Of a stretch of DNA of 64,000 nucleotides, positions 38,206-49,453 are shown one piece after another. The stretch is from the NCBI GenBank assembly GCA_030760725.1, contig JASWHV010000008.1, positions 46,882,057-46,946,056 on the forward strand, written 5' to 3'. How positions within the stretch are numbered: the first letter of the stretch is position 1; the number at the start of each line of letters is the position of its first letter. The position numbers and the translations under genes are program-made. The notes under the pieces are model-generated. The model did no database searches, had not been told where the DNA came from, and worked only from the letters and a program-made list of their open reading frames with translations. The DNA comes from Neostapfia colusana. Lineage: Eukaryota; Streptophyta; Magnoliopsida; Poales; Poaceae.

Positions 38206-41200
38206 CGCCGGCATCGCCCCGTTTTTCCCCCACGATCAGCTGTTTTTCCTACCGGTGAGAACCAGAGTTTCTCCGGCCGATTTCTCTCGATCTTCGCTCG
38301 GGATTTCTGATCTAACGCGCTGATCTTGTTCCACCATCTCCGGGGAATCACACAGGTGCAGAAAACTCGGTAGATTTCGCCCTAGACACAGCTCCGACGA
38401 GCATCGCCGCTGTTCCATCTCGGACCTCGTCGCCGACCGCCTTCCAGGACCTCCGAGCTCAAGAAAAACCCCGAGGTGAGATCCCCGACCTCCCCTCTAC
38501 CGATCTATGCCATGAAATCCCAGTTTTAGGAAGAATAGACGAAGATCTGAATTTTTCCAGCGAGATCGCCGCCTCCCACCGCCGCGCGCCGCCGGGCAGC
38601 GCCGCCCGCGCACGGACAGGGCGACGTGGCCGCTTGTGCACCGTCTATTTTAAATCGCACGGTAGAACTGAAACCCCCGCGTACCGGTTCGACGTTATAA
38701 TCTCAGCCGTCTATTTTAAATCGGACGGTCCAAATCGGCCCCGCATTATAAAGGTCGGGATTCTTATGCGCTACACCCTGGGGATCTTGGAAAATACGAG
38801 GTAGCCCCGGAAACTTCTGATCTAGCCCCTAGAACTTCAGACATTCATGTAAATTCAATTAAAAATAAGTTTTAGCCCCTGGACTTAATAAAAATTAGGA
38901 AAACCCCTCTGTTATGTGTAGTTAGACCCCTGGAAATTTATGAAATAATATAATAGACCCTGTGGTGGGGTGAGTTTACCTTTTTAACCCTATATGATAT
39001 TAAATTTAGGAATTTGATTATGTGATTATGATTTAAAATTTAAAAAGGTGAGACAAACACATTGTAAATTCAAATTTAAACTCTCCTAGCACTTGGGAAA
39101 CTTTAGAATGAGCTAAAAGTAGATTTTAAGCTGAAATGAATCTGTCTAGTTGATTGTTCATATTTATTAGTATAGAAACATATTTTAGGCTAGGAAATAA
39201 TTCTAAAAATTGGAAAAATGAATTTAAATTAGTTCACATCAGAGGAGAAGTTCAAAAATATATTATTTAATATTTTAGATCAGAACCTAATTCTGTTTAG
39301 ATGAGGTGTCTTACTATTTTCAAAATAAAATTTACATTTAGGCATAGAAAATAAATCTGAAAATATAGGAAAATAGGAATGCATGACTAGAAAATGATAA
39401 ATGAAGTCTCCAAGTCCAAAGACTTCAGTTTAGGATTGGTAGAAGATCTGAAAACTCGTTTGAAGTAGGAAGTTACCTTCCATGCAAACTTGGTAGCAAA
39501 AGAGTGTATTAAAGAAGTTGTTTAAATTGGAAATTCATATATAGTGTGCAAACAGAAAATCTGAATACAAAAGTTAGAAATCATATACATATGTTTAAAA
39601 GTGCATGTAGACCAAAAATCAACACATGTAGAGTAACCACAACACCTGGAAATGTGAATGACTATCATATGTATGTATGTGTGAAGTGAAAGTGTGAACT
39701 ATGTCTTATGGATTGTTGTTGTCTTTTGCTATGTGTGTTGACATGAATAGAACCTGCCCCAGAGCAAGTTCTTCCCTTCCAAGATCAGGACTATCCATTC
39801 CCAGAGCAGCAGGAAGAAGGCAAGTGTCCTTGACCACTTTGATCCTATACTAGGATGTGTAGATAGAATTATTTGCATTGTCAATTGAAATATGAAACCC
39901 ATGCTAGGAAGTTTCCCTAGAATTGCATTACCTTGTTTCCTTGTAGCTTGGGTTGGGATTTATTTTATCATGTCATTTATTGTTATGCTTAGCCATGCTT
40001 AGAATGGGATATCTGGGATAGGAGATCATCAATTTATTTATATTACTTTTGAATGAGACATTATGAGTTATGTAGAGGTAGGGATCGAGGAAAGTTGGAT
40101 GATTTGGTTGGTGCTGGGTGCATGAGACTCGGGTTTGTGTTTAGTACTTGCCTGGATCCTAAGGACCGGTTCATGGAGCATGTAACTTGGCTTTACCGTG
40201 CCAACTACATGCTGAGATGGGGCAGCTTGGCCAATTAATTAGGTGTATCCCCGGCGTAGTATGGGTGTGTTGGATGGTGCGGGGAATAGGTGTCAGCTGG
40301 ACTACCGTATGAACCGCAAGGCTCAAGAGGGGGCCACTGCAGCGGGGTTGGAGCCTCTTGTATGCTGTTAGGGGTGAAACCTCAGTGAGCCCATGCTCGT
40401 CGGGAATCCCTTTGTAAAGGCTTCGTAGTGATCTCCTAGCTACACACCTGGGAAGTGTGAATGTGGTTCGTAGCCACTGGCATAATGGAGGTTCTTTTAG
40501 TCCACCCGGATAACGGGGGATGAAATCACTACATGTGGGTACAGTGGTGCAAACTCTGCAGAGTCAAAACTGTCATGACAGCCGTGCTCATGGTCAAGAG
40601 CGGCTTGGACTTATTCATGATTAGAGGATGATGGATTTGGAAGTTGTGGATGTTAAGCGGGGAGCTTAACATTGGAAATGATGTTATGGTTATTTGATTA
40701 TGATGATGGGATGGGAGATTGGGACCATTTCACCTGTGTAGTAATGTTGGTGCTTAATAGGCTAAGGTGGTAGCTATTAATTGCGTAGTGCTTTAACCAT
40801 GATTTCAACCTCTCCTTGCTCTAGCTATGCATGACATAACTTTCCCACACTTGCTGAGTACCAACAGTACTCAAACTTGCTTATTTGTTGGTTTAAATTG
40901 CTGCTCAGGTCAAGGGGATGATGTGGTGTTTAACGATCAAGACTGCGGACCTGAAGAAGGTTTCTAGGTTCATGGAGCCCCCGGGCAACGCCTGTGACGG
41001 AGCGCACAAGAATAATATTCCGCTGCTATTTTATTTACATGTTATGAACTTATTGTCGTCCATCGAGACATATGCTATGTAAGACTTATTTATATTCGAC
41101 ATCTGCCTTGTAATAAATGATGCTTCACTATTTATCATCATATGTATGAGAAAATGATCCTGGCATACATGTGATATTCACTCGGTTGTTCTTCGTAGAA

Positions 41201-41213
41201 ACCGGGTGTGACA

Positions 41214-42250
41214 CTCGAGCTCCTCCACATGGACCTATTCGGTCCAATTGCTTATATAAGCATCGGCGATAAGAAATATGGTTTAGTTGTTGTCGATGAT
41301 TTTCACGGTTCACGTGGGTTTTCTTTTTGCATGATAAGTCAGAAACTCAAGGAACACTGAAGAAGTTTCACAGGCAAGCCCAAAATGAATTCTCATTGAC
41401 GATCAAGAACATAAGTAGTGACAATGGAACAGAATTCAAGAACGCACAACTCGATGAATATCTAGATTAAGAAGGAATAAAGCATGAACTTTTGGCACCC
41501 TACTCCCCACAATAAAACGGGGAAGCCAAAAGAAAGAACTGAACGCTCATTGAGATGGCAAGGACAATGCTGGACAGAAACAAGACCTCTGACCGTTTTG
41601 GGCTGAAGCCATCAACACTGCTTGTCATGCAACAAACCGACTGTACCTTCATCGCCTACTCAAGAAAAAATCATATGAACTACTCACCGGTAACAAACCA
41701 AATATTTCATACTTTCGAGTTTTCCATTCAAAATGTTATATTCTAAACAAGAAGTCTAGGACCTCGAAGTTTACTTTGAAGTCCGATGAGGATTTCTTGC
41801 TCGGCTATGATTTGAACTCCTACGCTTATCGTGTCTTCAACAAGGTCTCCGGACTTGTTGAAGTAGCACGGGACGTAGTGTTCGATGAAACTAATGGCTC
41901 CCAAATGGAGCAAGTTGATAAGTGTGTGCTAGATCAAGAAGAAGCCCCATGTCAAGCATTGAGGAGAATGGCACTTGTTGATATTCGACCTCATGAACAA
42001 TCACAAGAATCAAGTGCTCAAGATGAACCTCAATAGGAGAGCTATGATCAAGGGGGAGCCCATGCACGAAATCAAGATCATGAAGACCAACAATATGATC
42101 AAAGCATTAATGACGGCAATGATCCAGGGGGAGCCAAAGAAGATGATGATTATGAGAACACAACACCACAAGTGCCACATCTAAGAGTACACCAAAGCAT
42201 ACAAAGAGATCACCCCGTCGACAACATAATTGGTGATATACAAAAGGGAG
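41214..42250 (+). pseudogene. pol: pol of element E, part 2: integrase core
   Basis: The first five bases are the right TSD copy of F. The coding resumes with LLHMDLFGPIAYISIGDKKYG and VVVDDF, and then SSDNGTEFKN with the second catalytic Asp near 41419. A TAG near 41468 and a TAA near 41514 interrupt it before the region with the catalytic Glu. After 41740 come the copia segments DEDFLLGYDLNSYAYRVFNK and VVFDETNG (41776-42036), ending in a TAG. The rest, up to about 42250, is acidic and degraded. The product would have been copia integrase. Confidence 0.82.
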
Positions 42251-42352
42251 TGACAACTCAGATTACGTATAGCTAATTTTTGTGAATACTATTCCTTTGT
42301 ATCCTCTTTAGGACCATACAAGGTTGAAGATGCACTAAAAGATTCGGACTGG

Positions 42353-43843
42353 GTGATGGCAATGCAAGAAGAATTGAACAACTTCAAGAGGAACGGAGTA
42401 TGGGAACTTGTTGAAAGACCAAAGTCCAACATCGTCGGCACTAAATGGGTCTTCCGCAACAAGCAAGACGAACACGGAGTGGTAACAAGAAACAAGGCAC
42501 GACTTGTGGCTAAAGGTTACTCACAAGTCGAAGGTTTGGATTTCGACGAGACTTTTGCTCCCGTAGCTAGGCTTGAATCAATTCGTATATTACATGCATA
42601 TGCTACTCACCATGATTTCAAGCTGTATCAAAAAGACATCAAAAGCGCCTTCCTCAATGGACCTATCAAGGAGGAGGTGTATGCGAAGCAACCCCCTGGG
42701 TTTGAAGATCAAGAGTACCCCGACTATGTGTTCCAACTGCGTAAGTCTCTCTATGGCCTCAAACAAGCTCCTATAGCTTGGTATGAGTGCCTTAGAGATT
42801 TTCTAATTAAAAATGGCTTTAAAATTGGTAAAGCTGATTACACCCTGTTTACCAAGCACTTCAATGATGATCTATTTATATGTCAAATATATGTTGATGA
42901 TATCATATTTGGTTCAACTAACAAATCTTTTTGTCAAGAATTTCGTAAAATCCTGACAGATAGATTCGAGATGTCCATAATGGGAGAATTGAGATACTTT
43001 TTGGGATTCCAAGAGAAACAACTAAAGGAGGGAACGTTCATAAGCCAAACAAAGTACACCCAAGACATTCTCAAGAAATTTGGCATGGACAAAGCGAAGC
43101 CCATAAAGACTCCCATGGCAACAAATGGACATTTAGACCTTAATGAAGATGGACCTAACATGGATCAAAAGGTATACCGTTCCATGATTGGATCTCTACT
43201 TTATCTTTGTGCATCTTGGCCTGATATCATGTTGAGTGTTTATATGTGTGCAAGATTTCAAGCCAATCCTAAGGAATGTCATTTTGACAGCCGTAAAGAG
43301 AATCTTGCGATATTTAGTTCATACACCCAACCAAGGCCTTTGGTATCCTAAAGGTTCAAAGTTCAATCTCATTGGATACTCTGATGCAGATTATGCCGGA
43401 TGCAAAGTGGATAGAAAAAGTACCTCTAGGACTTGCCAATTCTTGCGTAGGTCCCTAATTTCCTGGTCCTCCAAGAAGCAAAACTCCGTTGCCTTGTCCA
43501 CAGCCGAAGTGGAGTATGTTGCGGCCGGGAGTTGTAGTGCACAACTCCTTTGGATGCGACAGAATCTAAGGGATTACGGTTACAATATGTACCGTATTCC
43601 GCTCCTTTGTGACAATGAGAGTGCGATTAAGATTGCACATAACCCTATTGAGCACTCTTGACCCAAACACATTGATATTCAGCATCATTTTTTGAGAGAC
43701 CATTCAGTTAAAGGAGACATGGCCATTTCCCATGTCAAACCGAGAAACAACTAGCCGAAATCTTCACAAAGCCACTTGATGAAAAATGCTTTTGTGAGCT
43801 TAGGAATGAACTAAATATACTTGACTCTCGGAACGTGGCTTGA
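42353..43843 (+). pseudogene. pol: pol of element E, part 3: reverse transcriptase and RNase H
   Basis: RT is open for about 330 codons (42353-43351), with VGTKWVFRNKQDEHGVVTRN, KARLVAKGYSQVEGLDFDET and YVDDIIFGSTN near 42890. A base loss near 43285 moves the frame, and RNase H continues at 43236-43661 with SDADYAGCKVDRKST, SWSSKKQNSVALSTAEVEY and LLCDNESAIKIAHNP. A TGA at 43659-43661 interrupts the last segment; homology (PKHIDIQHHFLRD) goes on to about 43843, with another frame change near 43735. The RT part is the best-preserved coding region of E. Confidence 0.9.
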
Positions 43844-44730
43844 AACACTGCATACCTGCTTGAATCCTCAAAATCTTACTTACTTTGTGAAAAACTATCC
43901 CTTATCTTGATTTTCTCTTGAAAACTAATTAAATTAATGAATCTTGATGAATAATGACCATTGTCTAATTGTTGATTGCTTACTGGACATGTTCATCAAT
44001 ATTATTTGTGAAAATTATGTCCTTAGATCACTATTAGATCAAATTCCCAATATTTCCCTGATTTCTACTCTTATTTGTCCAGTTGACCCGGACTAATCCG
44101 GACAGATCTGCCATACCGGACTTGTCCAGTCCTCTCACCGGACTAGTCCGTATGTCCAGGTTTAAAAGTCTATACACGCGCTAACCTCAGCCCTCTTAAC
44201 CTCAAAAGCACTATTTTGCTTCTCACTCCTCAAACCCTAGCCCCCAAGGTGATTTTTGACTTTGGATGAAATCGAAGTCCTCCCCATGGGAAAGCTTCTC
44301 CTCGACACGTGGACTCCGCTCCCCGGACGTCCGGATCAGACCTCACGCATTGACTCAAATCTTCACTTTTTCGAGAAAATCCCCCTCAAGTCAAGTTCTC
44401 ATCTTTCCAATATTTTTGCTCAATTTTCCTGATTCCTAGGGCATACACTACCTTTCTAAATGCATTCCTAGTGTATCCCTCCATATTTTGCATCAATTTG
44501 CGGTAGATCTGTTGAAAATACGAAGTTAGGGTTGTTCAGCAGGTCTGGACTAGTCCGGTCTTTGGTGCGGACAAGTCCGGTATTCCGGACAAGTCTGCAC
44601 TCTGAAAACGGACAAGTCCGATTACCTGTCAATTGAACCTCCAACTTCTTATTTCCACATAATCTACAATCCATCTTGTCAATCAACCCTTAGTTTTCCT
44701 GTCAGGCACGATGTCGTACACTCCGAGGCC
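43844..44730 (+). other. Spacer between pol and the extra ORF of E, with CGGAC motifs
   Basis: No coding frame is seen. Two clusters of the LTR palindrome and variants (CGGACTAGTCCG, CGGACAAGTCCG) occur at 44085-44160 and 44545-44625. The end (44690-44705) is a pyrimidine run closing in GTCAG, like a 3' splice site, just before the extra ORF. Confidence 0.6.
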
Positions 44731-46191
44731 ATGAAGAAGAAACATGACCACGTTGCTCAACCCTCTTCTCCCGACGATTCTCTTCCTAAAAGGAGGAGAG
44801 TGGTCGGTAAGACAGCACAGAGCAAAGACATTGTTGGAAGCTTTGCGGCTCCTAGAAGAAGTGTCGGGAAGGGCAAAGGACCTTCTATTGGTCCTATTAG
44901 TCCATTGAAGAAGAAGGCCCCCATTCACCGCAACAGGCAGCCATCAAGTGATGAATTTACTAGAAAGGGGAGTGAACTGGCTGACAACTTTAGAAAAATT
45001 CAAGTCGATGGGCAGCCAAAGCAATGTGCAGACCCAAGATTCTAGTGCAACTTCCATGCTGACTACTATGAGCATGTCTACATGAAGATGAAGACTCATG
45101 TTGTTGAGAGTCATTGGCTCAACATTGACTACATGCAATCCAAGAAATGCCAGGCCTATCATGAGGTACTGGAGGAATTAGAGAGGCATGGCTTGAAGGA
45201 CCTTCTATCCTTTCAGTATGACTGGAACAATGAGGTCATTACTCAGTTCTACTGTACTCTCTACTTTGCCCGCGATGATGGGGATGAGATGACTTGGATG
45301 ACACATGGGTCTAGATACAGTGTCACCTATGAGGAATTTGCCACGATACTTCATCTTGAACACACCTTGGATAATGAGCTTTTCATTCACAACTTGAAGC
45401 CTTTGGAGAAGAATGAGCGGCAATTCTTGTATGATACAAGAATGCCATATGTACCTCCCACTAGCAAGTACTTGAAGCCATTGTTTGCCGTGCTCAATAG
45501 GATCTTGAGAAAGACCATAGCTCCAAAGGATGGTGATGAAGGGACGATCCAAGGGACCCTAAGGACATTGATGAAAGTGATAAGCAAGAAGAGGATCTTC
45601 AATGTCTTTTAGTACATATACAATGACATTGTGAATGTCTCTATCACTCCAAACAGGTCATGTGGCTATGCACCTTATGTCATGTACATGATTGAGAAGG
45701 TGACATGACTTGAGTTTGCCAAAGATGTCTCTCACACGGGTCTCAAGCCCCAGCAGCCTACAGTCTACACTGTGCCATTTGCTCATGAACGCTCAAGGGC
45801 GTCGGAGCCTACACCTACTCCTGTTCCTCCACCCTTTAGAGAGTCCTCCAGTGGTACGCTCAAAATGCTCTCCTCTATTTTTTGTTGTTGTCGCAAAATT
45901 GAAGTTAAGCAACACAAGGAGAGTTTGGCCAGAAAGAGACATCAAAGATACATGAAGGCCAACATCAAAGCCATCTGTGAGAAGCTAGACATTGAGCCAG
46001 TTGGATCACCATAGATTTCGGAAGACTCTGAAGAAAACTTCACTGAGATGGCTCCACTCACTGAACAAGAGTTTAGGTCTTTTGGTCTTGCATGTGTCCC
46101 TGATCCTCCTCCTCAGCATGGTCATGAAGACGATGATGAAGATGACGATGAACATAGGACCGAGAGTGAGGGAGAGAGCGGCGATGAGTGA
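44731..46191 (+). pseudogene. Extra ORF (ORF3) of element E after pol, about 487 codons with four stops
   Basis: A single reading phase runs from the ATG at 44731 to a TGA at 46189, broken by TAG 45043, TAG 45610, TGA 45706 and TAG 46012. The N terminus is basic with an NLS-like patch (LPKRRRVVGK). The middle (about 45080-45610) is a folded-looking domain with LSFQYDWNNEVITQFYCTLY and TWMTHGSRYSVTYEEFATIL. From memory this resembles the putative plant transposon protein domain (Transposase_32 type), which is inference. The C-terminal part has a short Cys cluster (IFCCCRK), a Lys-rich helix and an acidic tail. I see no signal peptide or membrane segment, so an envelope role is not supported. 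Another ATG at 44711, in a different frame, closes after seven codons. The function is unknown. Confidence 0.7.
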
Positions 46192-46597
46192 TTCCACTCA
46201 ATTTTTCCCTTTTTGGTGCCTTGATGCCAAAGGGGGAGAGATTGAGATTAATCTTAATTGCTTAGCTTTATCTTATTGTAAATCTTAAGGACTAGCAATC
46301 ATGGACATGTATTTTAAGTTTCATGTACTTTTTATTTCAAACTCTATTGGATGTGTGATACTTATTGGATATCAATGTGACGACTACCTTTATTTTTGAT
46401 ATGATCTTATCTTCTTGTGGCATGTCACATTCTGTTTCACACACTCTTTAGTCATCCCACCATAAAGGTTTCATATATGTGAAAAGTTCCTATTGCTTAT
46501 TTGTTATTCTCATATATGCACACTTTATGAAAATCAAATTTTATTATTAATTATGTAATCTCAGTTGATTGTCATCAATCACCAAAAATGGGGAGAT
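46192..46597 (+). other. 3' untranslated region of element E
   Basis: It holds AAAGGGGGAGAGA at about 46230-46242 and a second purine tract (ATGGGGAGAT, 46588-46597) touching the LTR, which is the likely polypurine tract. No coding frame is seen. Confidence 0.7.
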
Positions 46598-46881
46598 TGA
46601 AAGTGCATCTAGGCATTCCCTTGTGGCTTTTGGATGATTGATGACAAATGAATTGAGATCCTAATGAACTTGTTGAGATGAATGCAAATTAACTCGCGTA
46701 AGGTAGAATTGGTGCACTCAAAAAGGTGAAAAATGAAGTGATGAAGAAAAAGGACAGATCCATGAACCAAGCACAATGTAGACTTACATGTATAGGATGT
46801 GTGTGAGAGACACATCCCAGGAGCTCAAAATCTTTGCGTAGGGGTAAGAGATTAAAACATATCCTAATCACTCACAACACG

Positions 46882-47700
46882 GTGCATCGGACTAGTCCGC
46901 TCAGAAACTGTACTAGTCCGTTCAACTCTCTGTTGCCTCACGACACCTTGCACCGGACTAGTACACTCAGAAACCGGACTAGTCCGTTCAACTCTTTGAA
47001 CCGGCACTCACCTTGCACCGGACTAGTCCGCTCAGAAATCGGACTAGTCCGTTCAACTCTTTGGAACCGGCACTAACCTTGCACCAGACTAGTCCGCTCA
47101 GAAACCGGACTAGTCCATTAACTCTCTAGAACCGACACTCACCTTGCATCGGACTAGCCCACTCACAAACCGGACCAGTCCGTTCAACTCTTTGGAACCA
47201 GCACTCACCTTGCATCGGACTAGCCCGCTCAGAAACCGGACTAGTCTGTTCAACTCTCTAGAACCGGCACTCACCTTGCACCGGACTAGTCCGCTCAGAA
47301 ACAGGACTAGTCCATTCAACTCTTTGGAACCGGCTCTCACCTTGCACCGGACTAGTCCGTTCAACTCTTTCGAATAGGCACTCACCTTGCACCAGACTAG
47401 TCCGCTCAGAAACCGGACTAGTCTGTTAACTCTCTATAACCGGCACTCACCTTGCATCAGACTTGCCCGCTCAGAAACCGGACTAGTCCGTTCAACTCTC
47501 TGGAACCGGCACTCACCTTGCACCGGACTAGCCCGCTCAGAAACTGGACTAGTCCGTTCAACTCTCTGGAACCGGCACTCACCTTGCATCGGACTAGTCC
47601 ACTCAGAAACCGGACTTGTCCGTTCAACTCTCTGGAACCGACATTCACCTTGCACCAGACTAGTCCACTCTTGGACCGGACTAGTTCGTTAAACTTTCTG
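46882..47700 (+). repeat. 66-bp minisatellite in E 3' LTR, about 13 units
   Basis: It has the same unit as at 33531-33905, with two CGGACTAGTCCG palindromes per unit, and one unit near 47346 is shortened. ORFs on both strands across it (47110-47385, 47144-47377, 47387-47692) exist only because the repeat happens to lack stops. Confidence 0.9.
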
Positions 47701-47822
47701 TAAACACTTTAAAATAGGGTTTCCACTATGCCGCATGCAGCACAAAAATTGTACACGGCACACCGGACTTGTTCGATGAACAGAGCGGACTAGTCTGGCC
47801 GCCAGGATTTTTGGAAACTTAA

Positions 47823-47830
47823 TATAAATA
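47823..47830 (+). promoter_or_regulatory. TATA box of E 3' LTR
   Basis: TATAAATA followed by GAGGTGCACG lies downstream of the minisatellite. The 5' LTR has TATGTAAATA at the same place, so the 5' promoter is probably weaker. Confidence 0.6.
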
Positions 47831-48576
47831 GAGGTGCACGACCACACATTCACCACTCTCGATCCCCAGCACCGGCGCACGCCCCAAGAGCACAAAAAAT
47901 ACCTCTTCCCACTCATTCTAAGCCTGGAAAGATTAAGTCTTTGAGGATTAGAGATTGGATCAAGGAGAGAGTCGTTCTTCTCGACATTGAGCTCTCGGTT
48001 TATCTTCTCTCACACAATTGCTGATCGTTGTTCTCTGTTTGTGTGTGGAAGGAAGAGTTACTCTCTGTAATCTTGTGGGAGCACTCAGATTGTGAGAATG
48101 CCCCACATACAATTGTTTACCCCTGTATATGGTTAGTGGATTTGAATCCGCCTTTGTGGCGATTCAACAAGGGAAGGGTTCTTGAAGACCCGTTCCTTGG
48201 TGGACTCCTAAACGGGGACGTAGATTTCTGGCTGGAATCGAACCTCGGGATAAAACTTTGTCTCGTGTCTTCTTGATCTTCCTTCAATTGTCAATTAGGG
48301 GTGCTAGTTATCATTTGATTTACATCGACACCTAGTGTTAAAATTGATAGTTACTGTGTCTTACTTCATTACACTTGAAAAGTCATTTATTTTCCGCTGC
48401 ACAAATACTTGAAGTAGGAACAAGTCTAACTTTGATTATTTAATTACGCTCATACCAGACTAGTCCGCACCATACTGAACTAATCCGGCCCACCTGGAAT
48501 TGATCCGTTCGCTAAGTGTTTTAGGAAACCGCTTAAAAATTTAAGGAGTCTATTCACCCCCTCTAGGCAACATTCA

Positions 48577-48704
48577 AAAGGATTATGAAATAGAGATCAA
48601 TTATCACCCCGACAAGGCAAACATGGTGGCGGATGCGCTAAGTCGCAAGTCACACGTTCATAATCTGACCATAACCCCGTTGGAAGAGAGCGAGCTAGTT
48701 TTAG
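48577..48704 (+). pseudogene. pol: Host gypsy element H, fragment 3: end of RNase H
   Basis: The first five bases are the right TSD copy of E. The stretch encodes DYEIEINYHPDKANMVADAL, then SRKSHVHNLTITPLEES, matching 17683-17795 of element C and continuing fragment 2. Homology to gypsy pol ends close to 48695-48704, where another sequence begins. Confidence 0.88.
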
Positions 48705-49453
48705 TGTTGATCTTTACATTTTTATGAGCTCACACACCAATTTTCACTCCACATTTGGTGTTGATCTTTACATGAGCTGTTTTAGCAAATTTGAATTTCA
48801 AAATGCATATGTGCTGTAAATTTATTCCAAACATTTCACACTTTGAATCGTTCAAATCCAAATGGACATTTGGTGAATTTTTCAAAAAAACAAGGGTATT
48901 AGGGTCCCCAAAATTAAGAGCAGTAGGAATTTATGTTTTGAGGTTAAAATTTGGAAGTGGGGCCCTCCTGTCAGTCTCTAAGTTGATCAAACCGACTGAA
49001 CACTCAGTGACTGGTTCCTTGCGCGCGAGACCGAGGACGCCACGGTGATGAAGCCGTGCCAACAGCTGCTCCCAGCGCTGTGACCGATGGCCGACGTCCC
49101 CAGCGTGTTATCTTCGAGTCCTGGGCGTCACAAAGCTATTTTGCTACTGCCCAGACGCCTCCTGGCACTGAGAACTCAGAGAGGACAGCCGCACTCCTGA
49201 AAATCACACCCTCACCATTGACACGGCAAAACCAACCCTTCCACCTCGAGCTGAGGCCATAAACGGCACGGCCGAGAACCGCCGCACACCTGAAAATCAC
49301 ACCCTTACCATTGACACGCCAAAACCGAACCTTCCACCTCGAGCTGAGGCCATAAACGGCACCGCCGACCTTCACTCGATGTGCTCCAGCCCTCAGCTGC
49401 TCGTGGTCAGCTTATAGTCATGTCATGAAAGAAAGGAGTGTCACTTTTGTATG
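48705..49453 (+). repeat. Unclassified LTR-like sequence U
   Basis: This stretch separates H fragment 3 from element G. It may begin with TGTTGATC at 48705 after the five bases TTTAG, which would then be a TSD. It goes from AT-rich to GC-rich and back, as grass gypsy LTRs do, and has no homology that I can see to the other LTRs here. It holds a direct repeat of TGTTGATCTTTACAT (48705 and about 48760) and a 93-bp tandem duplication. ORFs of 68-85 codons in it are not convincing. The other part should lie beyond G, outside the window. Confidence 0.4.
49188..49375 (+). repeat. 93-bp tandem duplication in U
   Basis: Two adjacent copies with a period of 93 bases share CCTGAAAATCACACCC and CTTCCACCTCGAGCTGAGGC, with a few base differences between them. 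It looks like an old local duplication. Confidence 0.8.

Larger units (their letters stand above)
37803..41213 (+). mobile_element. Element F: solo LTR of a Ty3/gypsy element, 3411 bases
   Basis: It runs from TGTAACACCCC to GGGTGTGACA, with perfect TSDs CTCGA and no internal sequence. It aligns over its length with the 5' LTR of element J (58979-62410). Unequal recombination between two LTRs of one element is the standard origin of solo LTRs. A TATA box lies at 38198-38205 and a GAAAAA microsatellite at 37911-37944. ORFs inside it (for example 37845-38258, which reads out of E pol) are not genes. Confidence 0.93.
33240..48576 (+). mobile_element. Element E: Sirevirus-like Ty1/copia element with extra ORF after pol
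   Basis: With the nested solo LTR F removed, E is about 11.9 kb. It holds a 5' LTR of 1545 bases, PBS, gag, pol (protease-integrase-RT-RNase H), a further ORF of about 487 codons, and a 3' LTR of 1979 bases, with TSD AAAGG. The LTRs carry a minisatellite of palindromic CGGACTAGTCCG units. Palindromic CGG-CCG motifs and a third ORF after pol are known features of Sireviruses, so that lineage is likely. Nearly every coding part carries stops or frameshifts, so it is an old, dead copy. Confidence 0.88.
46598..48576 (+). repeat. 3' LTR of element E
   Basis: It runs 1979 bases from TGAAAGTGCATC to AACATTCA. It is about 434 bases longer than the 5' LTR, nearly all of it from extra minisatellite units. 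A TATA box, TATAAATA, is at 47823-47830. Confidence 0.88.

Noticed and set aside
45205..45602. Minus-strand ORFs opposite E's extra ORF
   Set aside because: They are shadows of the plus-strand phase and show no domain.
44731..46191. Calling E's extra ORF an envelope gene
   Set aside because: The position fits, but no signal peptide or hydrophobic membrane segment is visible, and the ends are charged.
46882..47700. CRISPR-like or protein-coding reading of the 66-bp array
   Set aside because: The units are contiguous, without unique spacers, and lie inside an LTR of a plant copia element. The ORFs on both strands arise from the repeat itself.
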